Assembly (NCBI RefSeq): GCF_037977385.1
Contig: NZ_CP150277.1
Coordinates: forward strand, 1,341,001 to 1,405,000
DNA length: 64,000 bases
Source: Terribacillus sp. FSL K6-0262
GTDB taxonomy: Bacteria; Bacillota; Bacilli; Bacillales; Amphibacillaceae
Direction: 5' to 3'
The translations under genes were made by a program, and so were the position numbers. Shown here piece after piece: positions 8,161-16,918 of this stretch; position 1 is the stretch's first letter, and each line of letters starts with the position of its first letter. A model generated the notes under the pieces. That model ran no database searches and was not told the DNA's origin. It saw only the letters and a program-made list of their open reading frames with translations.

Positions 8161-10047
8161 TTGAAGGAATATCATTTACCACAAGCGCCGGCGCGCCTGA
8201 GTCTGCGGGATGCATTGCGTGTCAGATCCGCAGCCTATCCCTGGAACCGGGCGATCGGATCTGGTCTTGCCACCTGCCTGCCGATATTGATCGGTTTCCT
8301 GTTAGGTGACATCACCCATGGATTCTCGGCCGCGCTTGGTGCTTTCACATTCTTATATATAGGAGCAGAGACGTATAAACAACGTGCCAAGAAACTCGCT
8401 GCAGTCGCTATCTGCCTTGCTGTATCCATGGTACTTGGAACCTTGCTTGCCCCTCATACGATCTTACTCTCTATTGTCGCGGGCATCATCGGCGTCATTG
8501 CCTTTTATGTTTTGAACACCCTGCAGCTCCTCATCCCTGGTCCGATGTTCTTCGTCTTGATATTCTCCATGGCCACAGGGCTGCCTCTGGACCCGCAGAG
8601 CGCCTGGGAAAGAGGATTCTACGTCCTGCTCGGAGGTGCACTCTCCTGGCTTTTGGCCATGTCAAGCTGGCTCTGGACAAAAAAAAACCACGAAAAGCAA
8701 ATGCTTATCAAATCTTACCGTCAGCTTATGGCCTTGCTGCAGTCCATCGGTACACCGTCGTTTTATCAGATGCAGCATCTGACTGTCCTTACCTTGAAGC
8801 AAGTTGATCGAATCATCTATGCATCCAAAAGACAGCCAGCGACACTTCGCCTGCACGAGCTGGCTTCCGATATTTTCCAGACATTGACACAGCTCGGGAA
8901 TAAAGGTTTCCCAATGGATATGAGAAAACCGCTGGAAGATCAGCTAACCGCTGTCATCGATGCACTCGAAGATGCAAAAGGCAATTGGCCTGCATATGCA
9001 GCATCTGAACAAACGATATTAAAAACGCTCCAATCCGAGCTGGAGCAAGCATATGATCTCGCCTCACAGCAAACGCCAGCAGCTCCTGTCCAAGTCGAGA
9101 CCGAATCTGCTTGGAGCGTGCTTCGCAACGGCATTTCCCGGACAAACATCACCGTCCGTCACGCCTTGTTCTATGGACTGTTCATCATGATTGCATCCTT
9201 ACTGGCACATTGGTTCGGCTTCAATCGTCCATACTGGGTACCAGTTGCCTGTGCGGCAGTACTCATCGGCGCCAATACAACCCTGACCATTCACCGGGCT
9301 ATCCAACGGTCGCTTGGCACCATTGTCGGCACCTTGATCGGCGGACTGATTCTATCATTGGAACCGTCCGGCTTTTATCTGATTCCTATTGTCGGTCTGC
9401 TCCAGCTATGCGTGGAACTGGTGATCGTACGCAACTACGTATTTGCCAATATGTTCATCGCCCCTCTTGTACTTGTATTGGTGGAAACGATGAATCCAGG
9501 CAATACTGTCAGCTATTTCGTGACAGCGAGAGTCGTCGATACCATCTTCGGAAGTTTGATTGCCATTCTGGCTGTCCTGTTATTGTGGCGCAGCATCCAT
9601 ACCCGCTTTTTGCCGGTGATATTGAAGGAAACAATTCTGCATATGCAGGAGCTGCTTCATGCAATTCATTCCGGGAAACAGGAAAAGAAACAAACCAAAA
9701 AACTGATAAACAGTCTGCTCGAATTGCGTGCTGCTTATGAAAGAAGTCTCGGTGACTTCCCGGGTCCCCAGCAGCGTGCAGAAATTCTATGGCCAGCCAT
9801 CATGCATGCCCAGCATGCCGGCTATCTGCTCATGTCCTTGCGCAAACATAAGGATAAGCTGACGGAAGCTCAATACGATGCGATCCAAAACCAGCTCGGC
9901 GGTATCATGACCAGCCTGGCAACACGGCAGCCTGTTTCCTTTGAACAATACGACGAGCTTGATGTACAGCAGGAACTCAATCAGCTGCAAGCCGCACTTA
10001 CACAGTTTTATACAAGAAATGATGCGGCCGAGCCCGCACCGAATTGA
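8161..10047 (+). CDS. FUSC-family / aromatic acid exporter-like membrane protein
   Basis: About 628 residues with two blocks of transmembrane helices (about 20-170 and 335-480), each followed by a soluble helical stretch. This is the layout of FUSC/YccS/ArAE-type proteins, several of which export aromatic acids; the substrate here is unknown. The longest frame opens at ATG 8128, but the best ribosome binding site (AGAAGGGA) lies 7 bases before TTG 8161 (MKEYHLPQ), which I use. Monocistronic, ended by a terminator. Confidence 0.75.
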   Translation: MKEYHLPQAPARLSLRDALRVRSAAYPWNRAIGSGLATCLPILIGFLLGDITHGFSAALGAFTFLYIGAETYKQRAKKLAAVAICLAVSMVLGTLLAPHTILLSIVAGIIGVIAFYVLNTLQLLIPGPMFFVLIFSMATGLPLDPQSAWERGFYVLLGGALSWLLAMSSWLWTKKNHEKQMLIKSYRQLMALLQSIGTPSFYQMQHLTVLTLKQVDRIIYASKRQPATLRLHELASDIFQTLTQLGNKGFPMDMRKPLEDQLTAVIDALEDAKGNWPAYAASEQTILKTLQSELEQAYDLASQQTPAAPVQVETESAWSVLRNGISRTNITVRHALFYGLFIMIASLLAHWFGFNRPYWVPVACAAVLIGANTTLTIHRAIQRSLGTIVGTLIGGLILSLEPSGFYLIPIVGLLQLCVELVIVRNYVFANMFIAPLVLVLVETMNPGNTVSYFVTARVVDTIFGSLIAILAVLLLWRSIHTRFLPVILKETILHMQELLHAIHSGKQEKKQTKKLINSLLELRAAYERSLGDFPGPQQRAEILWPAIMHAQHAGYLLMSLRKHKDKLTEAQYDAIQNQLGGIMTSLATRQPVSFEQYDELDVQQELNQLQAALTQFYTRNDAAEPAPN

Positions 10048-10077
10048 CCTTCTCTGTTACAGGGAAGGTTTTTTCGT
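10047..10077 (+). terminator. Terminator after the FUSC gene
   Basis: ACCTTCTCTG pairs with CAGGGAAGGT (one T-G pair) around TTA, then TTTTTT. Confidence 0.75.
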
Positions 10078-10135
10078 GTTACAGTCATCTGAAAGAAGGA
10101 TAAAGATAACGAAAAGACAGGAGCGTATATATCAA

Positions 10136-11182
10136 ATGCAGACAGGACAGAAGAAAAGGCCGGTCGTCGCCTTGACAGGAGCAAGCAGCCATATCGGCAG
10201 TCATCTATTGGATAAATTGAAAGGACGCTTTGATATCATTGCCCTATCCCACAGCGCCGATAAAAGAGAAAGCACAGAACACGTCACTTGGCGATCGTGT
10301 GACTTGTTTTCCCAAATCGATACTGAAAAAGGACTGTATGGAGCCGATATCGCTGTCTATCTTGTCCATTCGATGCGCCCTTCCGCCAAGCTTACACAAG
10401 CCCGGGATGAGGACATGGATGTCATCTTGGCCGATAATTTCGCCCAGGCTGCCAAAAAGAATGGTGTGAAGCAAATCATTTATTTAAGCGGCATCATACC
10501 ACCAGAGGAGAAACGATCCCGCCATCTCCGCACCAAATCGGAAGCGGAAAAAATCCTTGGATCGTATGGCGTGTCAGTCACGACTGTCCGCACTGGACTG
10601 ATTGTTGGATCTATAGGCGCTTCAGCTGAAAAATCGGATAAACAGCTGCCAGTCATACTCTCAAGCTGGACAAGGCACTGCCAGAAAACGAAGCTTCCAT
10701 CTCGACAGGATGTCCGTTCCATCCAGCGGATGCCGCTTCCTGACGCCAAGGATGCAAATTGGGCAGCCAGACACTATATGAGCTGGCTATCCGACTCACT
10801 TCGTCCTTTTGTCCGGACAGCGATTGATGAGCATCTGAATTGCAAGATCTATTTGACAGTCACCAAGAAACCCTTGCTGATTCTTTCCTACGCTAAAAAA
10901 AGAAGCACTCCTCATCGTGCGCTTTATTATATTACCGGCGGCCTATTCGCAAACACCAAAGAATCACAAAGCGGACGGATCGAATTCCGCAACATTCCCG
11001 GGAAGCAGGAGATGATCATTGCAATCCATGAATATGTACCATCACTTCCTTGGACTGTCTATAAATATACGCAAGCCCCGATCCATATGCTCGTCATGTA
11101 CTTATATAAGAAACATCTGGAGCGGCTGATCGACCAGAAGCAATCGGATTACCACGCGCCGCAGCATGCCATACAGCATTGA
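10136..11182 (+). CDS. NAD(P)-binding protein, atypical SDR/NmrA-like
   Basis: About 348 residues. A Rossmann start, VVALTGASSHIGSHLLDKL (about residues 9-27, TGxxxxxG pattern), and YLSGIIPPEE further on place it among extended or atypical SDR proteins such as nucleoside-diphosphate-sugar epimerase-like and NmrA-like members. A classical YxxxK catalytic pair is not evident, so it may bind NAD(P) without SDR catalysis. The start ATG 10136 follows AGGAG at a rather long 12-base spacing. Function not identified. Confidence 0.65.
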   Translation: MQTGQKKRPVVALTGASSHIGSHLLDKLKGRFDIIALSHSADKRESTEHVTWRSCDLFSQIDTEKGLYGADIAVYLVHSMRPSAKLTQARDEDMDVILADNFAQAAKKNGVKQIIYLSGIIPPEEKRSRHLRTKSEAEKILGSYGVSVTTVRTGLIVGSIGASAEKSDKQLPVILSSWTRHCQKTKLPSRQDVRSIQRMPLPDAKDANWAARHYMSWLSDSLRPFVRTAIDEHLNCKIYLTVTKKPLLILSYAKKRSTPHRALYYITGGLFANTKESQSGRIEFRNIPGKQEMIIAIHEYVPSLPWTVYKYTQAPIHMLVMYLYKKHLERLIDQKQSDYHAPQHAIQH

Positions 11183-11214
11183 AAGAGGCAGCACATTTGC
11201 GCTGCCTCTTCTCA
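11183..11214. terminator. Terminator between the NAD(P)-binding gene and the LURP gene
   Basis: AAGAGGCAGC pairs with GCTGCCTCTT around ACATTTGC, followed by CTCATT on the plus strand. Serves the two convergent genes. Confidence 0.7.
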
Positions 11215-11715
11215 TTCCCCTCCTCCATCCGCTGGGAAGGAACCATTATTATTGTGTAAAACCATATCCAATACAATCATGACAGCGATATAGGTAAGCA
11301 GATGGGATTCATCCTCTATCTGCATCTCATACGTATCACCCCAAGTGAACCACTTCTTTGTTACATGCATCAGCGGCCCATTCTCATCCGCCAATGTGTA
11401 CTTGTGGGACCACACATCTCCATCGAGCGTCCAGTTTTGCGGCTTCAATGAAAAGTTCGCTTTGAAAAAGGTGAAATTCTTGGTGACTTCAGCCACCCGC
11501 TCGCCATTTTCTACAATGATATATTTTGGCTTCCAAAAGGAAAGCTGCTGCTTGATCGCAACAAGCGGCCGATCATCCATATCGGTGATCGTCAGCCGAT
11601 CCTGAAAGGAGAAAAGTTTACTTTTGACGCGGTAAACCTCCTGCTCCTTTTCGTCGTATACCGAAAAGCTATCCTTGAAGCTGAATACTTTCTGCTTGAT
11701 ATAATAAGTCCCCAT
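11212..11715 (-). CDS. LURP-one-related protein (YxjI-like)
   Basis: 167-residue protein in which nearly all residues fall into short beta strands (YYIKQKVFSFKDSFSVYDE, later IKQQLSFWKPKYIIVENG), typical of the LURP-one/Tubby-like barrel family that includes B. subtilis YxjI. Biochemical role unknown. The open frame extends to 11892, but GGAGGTG precedes ATG 11715 (MGTYYIKQ), so the upstream extension is rejected. Confidence 0.75.
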   Translation of the reverse strand: MGTYYIKQKVFSFKDSFSVYDEKEQEVYRVKSKLFSFQDRLTITDMDDRPLVAIKQQLSFWKPKYIIVENGERVAEVTKNFTFFKANFSLKPQNWTLDGDVWSHKYTLADENGPLMHVTKKWFTWGDTYEMQIEDESHLLTYIAVMIVLDMVLHNNNGSFPADGGGE

Positions 11716-11885
11716 TGCCGCACCTCCGCAAAGATCTCTATTCCCTGCATACGAAAAGACGAAGGCATTAGTTCCACTTTCCAGATAAGTTCTTTTTTCC
11801 TTGCTGCCGGCATAACAGAAGCTTGACGCTGCCTCCTGGCCCAATGAGTTTCCCGAATTGGAACACAAAACCAGAAAGGCCATAT

Positions 11886-11922
11886 CAGCCACTAAAAAAG
11901 GACTGCAGCAAGCAGTCCTTAC
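11886..11922 (-). terminator. Terminator after adhB
   Basis: On the minus strand AAGGACTGC pairs with GCAGTCCTT around a 5-base loop, followed by TTTTTT. It closes the coat-adhB operon. Confidence 0.85.
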
Positions 11923-13055
11923 GGTTTCAAGATGACCTTGATACAGCCATCTGTTTTCGTATCGAATTTTTCATAGCCTTCCTTCGCTTGATCAAGCGGC
12001 AGTATATGCGTGATGATGTCAGCAAGATCGACTTTCTGATCTTGCAGCAGCCCGTGTAAATAGGGCATCGTGTGGATGACAGGAGCTTGACCGGTCTTGA
12101 TTGTGATATTGCGCTGGAAGATATCACCGAACGGAAAGGCATTATAGCGTCCGCCATACGCTCCTGTCACTTGAATATTGCCGCCCTTGCGCACACACTG
12201 CGCTGCCATGACGAATGCACCCAATGCCCCGCCCTGGAGCTTCAGCCCACTGCCGATGAACTCCATTGGCGTCATTTTGCCGTCCATACCGACAGCATCA
12301 ATGACGACATCGGCACCACCTTTCGTGATCTCTTTCAAATATTCCCCGGTATTCTCATGCTTCTCAAAATTCACGATTTCCACATTATTGGTTCGCTTGG
12401 CATGCTCCAGTCGGTAATCGATGTAATCGACAGCAATGACCCTTCTGGCGCCTTTCAGCCATGCGAATTTCTGCGCCAATAAGCCAACCGGCCCGCAGCC
12501 GAAAATGATGACTGTATCTCCGGGCTTCACGCCTCCATTATCGACAGACCAAAAAGCTGTCGATCCGGCATCGGCCAGCAAAATCAGCTGTTCATCCGCA
12601 ACCTCGGAGGTTTCCGGTATTTTAAAAGGAACAAAATTACCATAAGGCACACGCATGTATTCTGCTTGGCCCCCTGGATAGCCGCCATTATTGTCCGAGT
12701 AGCCGAAATAAGCACCCACCTGGCCATTTTCATTGCTGTTATCACACTGACTCTCCAAGTGGTTTTGACAGAAGAAGCACTCTCCGCAGCTTACGTTGAA
12801 CGGAATGACGACGCGATCACCCTTTTTCACCTTTGTCACTTCGGGTCCGACCTCTTCGACGACACCCATCGGCTCATGTCCGATGATATAATTCTCCGGC
12901 ATATTCGGGATCATCCCATGGATCAAATGCAGGTCAGATCCGCATATCGCTGTGGCAGTCAGCTTCACGATGATATCATCCGGCTTCTTGATCGAAGGTG
13001 CTTTCACTTCCTTTACGCGGATATCCTTTATCCCTTGATATGTCACTGCCTTCAT
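11919..13055 (-). CDS. adhB: Zinc-dependent alcohol dehydrogenase AdhB-like (MDR family)
   Basis: 378-residue medium-chain dehydrogenase/reductase. Catalytic zinc ligands are C38, H60 and E61 (ICGSDLH, GHEP), and structural zinc cysteines are C90, C93, C96 and C104. The NAD site is the Rossmann motif FGCGPVGLLA near residue 190. Oxidises an alcohol or aldehyde of unknown identity; the sequence resembles glutathione-independent formaldehyde dehydrogenase-type enzymes. Its start overlaps the stop of an upstream CotF-domain gene by 4 bp. In B. subtilis adhB likewise lies among the coat genes yraD-yraG, which supports the name and suggests sporulation-stage expression. Confidence 0.82.
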   Translation of the reverse strand: MKAVTYQGIKDIRVKEVKAPSIKKPDDIIVKLTATAICGSDLHLIHGMIPNMPENYIIGHEPMGVVEEVGPEVTKVKKGDRVVIPFNVSCGECFFCQNHLESQCDNSNENGQVGAYFGYSDNNGGYPGGQAEYMRVPYGNFVPFKIPETSEVADEQLILLADAGSTAFWSVDNGGVKPGDTVIIFGCGPVGLLAQKFAWLKGARRVIAVDYIDYRLEHAKRTNNVEIVNFEKHENTGEYLKEITKGGADVVIDAVGMDGKMTPMEFIGSGLKLQGGALGAFVMAAQCVRKGGNIQVTGAYGGRYNAFPFGDIFQRNITIKTGQAPVIHTMPYLHGLLQDQKVDLADIITHILPLDQAKEGYEKFDTKTDGCIKVILKP

Positions 13056-13435
13056 GGCTGATTCTCCTTAGATTCGGTATTCGTCGGTGTCGCAAACATA
13101 CCCAGACGGTCGGTATCATATCGGAATAAATCCATACTGACGATATCGATTGCTGTATTGGCTGCTTTCCTGTCAAACGGAAACTGTGATTTCGGGTCAG
13201 CTGGAAACAGCCAGTTGTGCTGCGCCATCAAAGCCGAAATAGCGCCCTGCATCTCGATGGCTTCCTCCAAATGGCGCACCAATATTTGGCGCAATTCCGG
13301 ATTCACAGCTTCGGTGACCGCTATCGCATAATTGTTCACAGCCGACTTCGCCGTGATGAGCATTTCCGTACAAATGGCCGAATCCATCAAGTCGGGCATC
13401 CCTTTTGCATTTTCCGGATCCAAGTAATCATGCAT
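13052..13435 (-). CDS. Spore coat protein, CotF domain (YraF/YraD-like)
   Basis: 127-residue protein with the CotF helical domain: LMDSAICTEMLITAKSAVNNYAIAVTEAVNPELRQILVRHLEEAI (about 16-60) followed by the HNWLFPAD motif. Such proteins form part of the spore coat. It overlaps the preceding small coat gene by 8 bp and adhB by 4 bp, so the three form one operon. Confidence 0.85.
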   Translation of the reverse strand: MHDYLDPENAKGMPDLMDSAICTEMLITAKSAVNNYAIAVTEAVNPELRQILVRHLEEAIEMQGAISALMAQHNWLFPADPKSQFPFDRKAANTAIDIVSMDLFRYDTDRLGMFATPTNTESKENQP

Positions 13436-13658
13436 CCGCTTCAGCCCCCTTTACCAGCTGGGACTTGCTGTACAGCTCCTCCAGCTCCCTGATTTGACGC
13501 ACAGAAGTTTCCACATCTTTCTCCATCAGCTGCTTGATTTTCTGATCGAAGACGACACCTTGCAGGAATTTCGCTTTCATGACTGCTGTCGTCTTAAAGT
13601 TAAGCAGCTCATGGACCTCCATCGTTTCATGCGGAGCCAATTGCTGATTATCACTCAT
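13428..13658 (-). CDS. Small spore-coat-associated protein (YraG/YraE-like)
   Basis: 76-residue helical protein with the pattern HETMEVHELLNFKTTAVMKAKFL, which resembles the small partner proteins encoded next to CotF-domain genes in the B. subtilis yra cluster. ATG 13658 follows AAGGAGG. A paralogue of the same type starts on the other strand at 13761. Confidence 0.75.
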   Translation of the reverse strand: MSDNQQLAPHETMEVHELLNFKTTAVMKAKFLQGVVFDQKIKQLMEKDVETSVRQIRELEELYSKSQLVKGAEADA

Positions 13659-13760
13659 CTTCCAACCTCCTTATCTTGTTTCAGCTTGTCCCCTGCACAT
13701 GTTTTTATGTATAAAGGGGGCTGTTTCTCACAAGCTATCAGTAAAAGGAGGCGTTCTGGT
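13659..13760. promoter_or_regulatory. Divergent intergenic region of the spore-coat locus
   Basis: 102 bp between two divergent coat operons. It must carry both promoters, presumably for mother-cell sigma factors. I could not find a convincing SigE, SigG or SigK match, so only the position is asserted. AAGGAGG sites for both flanking genes are clear. Confidence 0.45.
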
Positions 13761-13964
13761 ATGCATCATTCCGGTATCCACGAAACCATGGAAGCAATGG
13801 AATTATTGAATACAGCGTGTCTTTCGCTGACAAAATCCTCCGGTATGCGCTTTTTGGCAAAAGATGACGGACTAAAAACGCTGCTGAAAGTCCAAGCCGA
13901 TGCGGATAAGCGTCACATCCATATGCTGCAGCGCTTTCTGAACCAGGAGGAGCCGCATGGATAA
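13761..13964 (+). CDS. Small spore-coat-associated protein, mirror paralogue
   Basis: 67-residue protein starting MHHSGIHETMEAMELLNTAC. The HETMEAMELLN stretch matches HETMEVHELLN of the divergent 76-residue gene, so the two are paralogues. ATG 13761 follows AAAGGAGG. It overlaps the next CotF-domain gene by 8 bp, the same overlap as in the mirrored pair. Confidence 0.72.
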   Translation: MHHSGIHETMEAMELLNTACLSLTKSSGMRFLAKDDGLKTLLKVQADADKRHIHMLQRFLNQEEPHG

Positions 13965-14256
13965 GCTTATTGAAATACTTGGATCCGCTCGTGAAATAAC
14001 GGATCAAGTAATCGTGACGGATTTGCTGGTTACGGTTAAAACGGCAATCATCAATACCGCCAAGGCAATCAACGAAACCAGCAACGAACAGCTGCGCACC
14101 GATTTGAAACGGAAGCTTCACGAGCACATCGAACAGCATGAGCGTGTGTTCAGCTATATGATGGAGCATGGCTATTACTATCCGAAGCGACCGGCTCAGC
14201 AGCTGCACGTACTGAATGAGACTGCTGAAACAGTGCTTACATTGAATAGGGATTAA
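13957..14256 (+). CDS. Spore coat protein, CotF domain, mirror paralogue
   Basis: 99-residue CotF-domain protein: ITDQVIVTDLLVTVKTAIINTAKAIN and later HGYYYPKRP, corresponding to HNWLFPAD of the divergent paralogue. Probably a coat component made at the same stage. Ends just before a strong terminator. Confidence 0.82.
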   Translation: MDKLIEILGSAREITDQVIVTDLLVTVKTAIINTAKAINETSNEQLRTDLKRKLHEHIEQHERVFSYMMEHGYYYPKRPAQQLHVLNETAETVLTLNRD

Positions 14257-14261
14257 GGAGG

Positions 14262-14290
14262 AAGCATGGGCAAAATGCTCATGCTTTTTG
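14262..14290 (+). terminator. Terminator after the plus-strand coat pair
   Basis: AAGCATGGGCA pairs with TGCTCATGCTT (one G-T pair) around AAA, followed by TTTG. Confidence 0.75.
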
Positions 14291-14379
14291 CTTGCAAGCT
14301 GTTCTTTTGCTTTCTTTTCTTTCACCTACGTATAATATTCCGTATAGCATGTAAGTCGCATGACGAATAGGAGGCCATT

Positions 14380-15126
14380 ATGAACGATTTCATCAATCAA
14401 TTACACAATCACCGTTCTGTCCGGACATTCACCGATAAAAAACTGACTCAGGAGCAGCTGGATGCCATCATGGTCGCAGCCAACCAAGCTCCGAACTGGA
14501 TCAACGGGCAGCAAGTATCTGTCATCGTCGTCACGGATGAGGAAAGGAAGCGCCAGTTAGCAGAGCTGTCCGGTAATCAGAAACATGTCGATGACGCTGC
14601 TGCTTTTCTCGTTTTCTGCATGGATTACAGCCGCGCCAAATACGTAACAGATCTGCACGATAAGACACTTGAGGTCATGAATGACATCGAGGCTGTACTA
14701 GTCGGCTCCACCGATGTCGGCATCGCTCTCGGAACTGCTGTTGCAGCTGCGGAATCCATGGGCCTGGGCACCGTACCAATCGGCGGTGTCCGCAGAAGTC
14801 CGGCAGAAATCTCAAAGCTGCTCGGACTGCCGGAGCTTGCTTTCCCGATTTCCGGCCTCGCCATCGGCTATCCGGCCGACCCGCTGCCGCCGCAAAGTCC
14901 GCGGATTCCATTGGAAGCTTTCTATCATAAGGAAACTTATGTTCAAAACCAGGAAGAAGCTGTCAAAGAAATGGATAGAAAACAGCAGGAGGCAATCAAA
15001 TCCCGCACCGGCGAAGCAAAAGCACATCCTTGGTCGGAACGGATTGCAGCCTTTTACTCAGAGCGGTATAAAGAATATGGAAAAGTGACAGATGTTCTGA
15101 AACAGAGCGGTTACGATTATAAATAA
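14380..15126 (+). CDS. FMN-dependent NAD(P)H oxidoreductase, NfrA-type nitroreductase family
   Basis: 248-residue nitroreductase-fold protein: HNHRSVRTFTDKKLTQEQL at the N-terminus binds the FMN phosphate, and LGTVPIGGVRR near residue 130 is the conserved glycine-rich turn. Length and layout fit the B. subtilis NfrA1/NfrA2 (YwcG/YcnD) flavin reductases, which reduce FMN, nitro compounds or quinones with NAD(P)H. Followed 27 bp later by a luciferase-like gene that could use reduced flavin; likely one transcript. Confidence 0.83.
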   Translation: MNDFINQLHNHRSVRTFTDKKLTQEQLDAIMVAANQAPNWINGQQVSVIVVTDEERKRQLAELSGNQKHVDDAAAFLVFCMDYSRAKYVTDLHDKTLEVMNDIEAVLVGSTDVGIALGTAVAAAESMGLGTVPIGGVRRSPAEISKLLGLPELAFPISGLAIGYPADPLPPQSPRIPLEAFYHKETYVQNQEEAVKEMDRKQQEAIKSRTGEAKAHPWSERIAAFYSERYKEYGKVTDVLKQSGYDYK

Positions 15127-15153
15127 AAGGATCCAAGCAGAAAGGAAGAATGA

Positions 15154-16140
15154 ATGATGACCAGAACACCTTTATCGGTTTTGGACCTATCTCCTGTACC
15201 AGATAATCAAACACCAAAAGAAGCTTTCGAGAACAGCAAACAGCTGATCCAGCATACAGAAAAACTGGGTTATAAACGCTATTGGGTCGCCGAGCATCAC
15301 AATATGCCAAGCATTGCCAGCTCCGCCACCTCCGTATTGATCGGCTACCTTGCAGGGCATAGCTCGACCATCCGTGTCGGCTCCGGCGGTGTCATGCTGC
15401 CGAACCATTCTCCGCTAGTCATAGCCGAGCAGTTCGGAACACTGGCAACGATGTACCCTGACCGAATCGACCTTGGACTCGGACGTGCCCCCGGTACGGA
15501 TTACATGACAAGCCGCGCATTGCGCCGGGACGCGCATTCAAGCGCTGAGAACTTCCCGGAAGACGTCCAGGAGCTGCTGCAATATTTGGGTGATGCCAAT
15601 ACGCCAATCAAGGCATATCCCGGACATGGAACGAATGTGCCGGTCTACTTGCTAGGTTCCAGCACCTTCAGCGCCCAGCTCGCTGCCATGCTCGGCTTGC
15701 CATTTGCTTTTGCCAGCCACTTCGCACCAGGAGAGCTCCATAATGCTTTGCGGTTATACCGCGAAAGATTCCAGCCATCTGCTTATCTGGACAAACCATA
15801 TGCGATGGTGACTGTAAACGGAATCGTCGCCGATACGAATGAGGAAGCAGAATTCCTATCCACGACATTGAAGCTGAAATTCCTCAGCATCATCCGCGGC
15901 CGCTCCGGCGCATCCACTGCACCGGTCGAGAGCATGGATCATATCTGGAATGAGCACGAAAAGCTGCATGTCACCAACACACTGACTTACTCCTTCGTAG
16001 GAGACAAAGCCAAGGTAGCCAGTGAACTGGAAGCCTTCCATGCCAAGACGCAGTTTGATGAACTCATCGTCACTGCCGATATTTATGACCAGGAAAAACG
16101 CCGAAATAGCTATACGCTGCTTTCCGAGCTTTGGAAGTAA
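15154..16140 (+). CDS. LLM-class (luciferase-like) flavin-dependent oxidoreductase
   Basis: 328-residue bacterial-luciferase-like protein with the group hallmark [19 protein letters not shown] and [16 protein letters not shown] (about 45-60), then [19 protein letters not shown] near residue 105. Such proteins (YtmO/YvbT type) use FMNH2 or F420-like chemistry; natural substrates are mostly unknown. The upstream nitroreductase-fold gene could supply reduced flavin. Ribosome binding site AAAGGAAG; ATG 15154 or 15157. Confidence 0.83.
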   Translation: MMTRTPLSVLDLSPVPDNQTPKEAFENSKQLIQHTEKLGYKRYWVAEHHNMPSIASSATSVLIGYLAGHSSTIRVGSGGVMLPNHSPLVIAEQFGTLATMYPDRIDLGLGRAPGTDYMTSRALRRDAHSSAENFPEDVQELLQYLGDANTPIKAYPGHGTNVPVYLLGSSTFSAQLAAMLGLPFAFASHFAPGELHNALRLYRERFQPSAYLDKPYAMVTVNGIVADTNEEAEFLSTTLKLKFLSIIRGRSGASTAPVESMDHIWNEHEKLHVTNTLTYSFVGDKAKVASELEAFHAKTQFDELIVTADIYDQEKRRNSYTLLSELWK

Positions 16141-16148
16141 GCATGAAG

Positions 16149-16178
16149 AAAGAACCTCAATTCAGAGGTTCTTTTTTC
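16149..16178 (+). terminator. Terminator after the LLM oxidoreductase
   Basis: AAGAACCTC pairs with GAGGTTCTT around AATTCA, then TTTTTT. Confidence 0.85.
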
Positions 16179-16206
16179 ATGCTGCTATTTTTAATACAAT
16201 ACAAAG

Positions 16207-16238
16207 CAATAAAAAAAGACCGCTGTATGTAGCGGCCT
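16207..16238 (-). terminator. Terminator after the YhfK-like gene
   Basis: On the minus strand GGCCGCT pairs with AGCGGTC (one G-T pair) around ACATAC and is followed by TTTTTTTATT. Confidence 0.75.
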
Positions 16239-16253
16239 TCCTTCCTAATTTTT

Positions 16254-16898
16254 TTAGTTATAAATATCCTCAACCGGGGTATCTCCCGCCAGCAAAGAAA
16301 CGATTTTGCCTTCTGCTTTTTCATTCCCGATCGCAGCAACGATGGCACGTGCAACATCTTCACGCGGAATCTGAGTCGTCTTGAATCCCGATGGATCCGT
16401 TGTGACTTTACCAGTTCCTGCTTCATCCGATAATCCGCCCGGACGCAGGATGGTGTAGTTCAGCTTGCTGCCTCGGACTATCTTGTCAGCATAGTGCTTG
16501 GCGATATAATAAGGCTTCATGCTCTCGCTCCATTCGTCGGGAGAGTCTGCATGGATGGCACTGACCATGATGTACTGTTTGGCTCCGATTCTCTCAGCTG
16601 CTTCCACGGATTTGGCCGCTCCATCCAAGTCGATCGCAAGTGTCTTATCTGCTCCAGTGCTGCCGCCGGATCCTGCGGTGAATACCACGACATCCGATCC
16701 GCTTATAGCGTCTGTAATCGCGTCTACATCATCTTCCAAGTTCAAGAAGACAGGATTTACGCCTTTCTCTTCAAAATATCCGAATTGTTCTTCCTTGCGC
16801 AGTCCGACGGATACTTCATGCTCTTTCTTCTCATTCAATACATTGACCAGGTTTTTCCCTACTTTACCGTTTGCTCCGATAATGAAGATTTTACTCAT
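16254..16898 (-). CDS. NAD(P)-binding oxidoreductase, YhfK-like
   Basis: 214 residues, the length of B. subtilis YhfK. Atypical SDR with an N-terminal Rossmann motif IFIIGANGKVGKNLVNVL, then VVFTAGSGGSTGADKT and YIMVSAIHADSPDEW. No tyrosine-lysine catalytic pair of classical SDRs is obvious, as in NmrA-like proteins. ATG 16898 has GAGGG at good spacing; the ATG 6 bases upstream touches that site. Follows the aldehyde dehydrogenase gene by 20 bp, probably co-transcribed. Confidence 0.78.
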   Translation of the reverse strand: MSKIFIIGANGKVGKNLVNVLNEKKEHEVSVGLRKEEQFGYFEEKGVNPVFLNLEDDVDAITDAISGSDVVVFTAGSGGSTGADKTLAIDLDGAAKSVEAAERIGAKQYIMVSAIHADSPDEWSESMKPYYIAKHYADKIVRGSKLNYTILRPGGLSDEAGTGKVTTDPSGFKTTQIPREDVARAIVAAIGNEKAEGKIVSLLAGDTPVEDIYN

Positions 16899-16918
16899 GT
16901 TCATCCCTCATTCTTTGT

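Noticed and set aside
13659..13760. Specific SigK or SigG promoter boxes in the coat-gene gap
   Set aside because: Only partial matches (CATA-like runs) could be found, not enough to assign.
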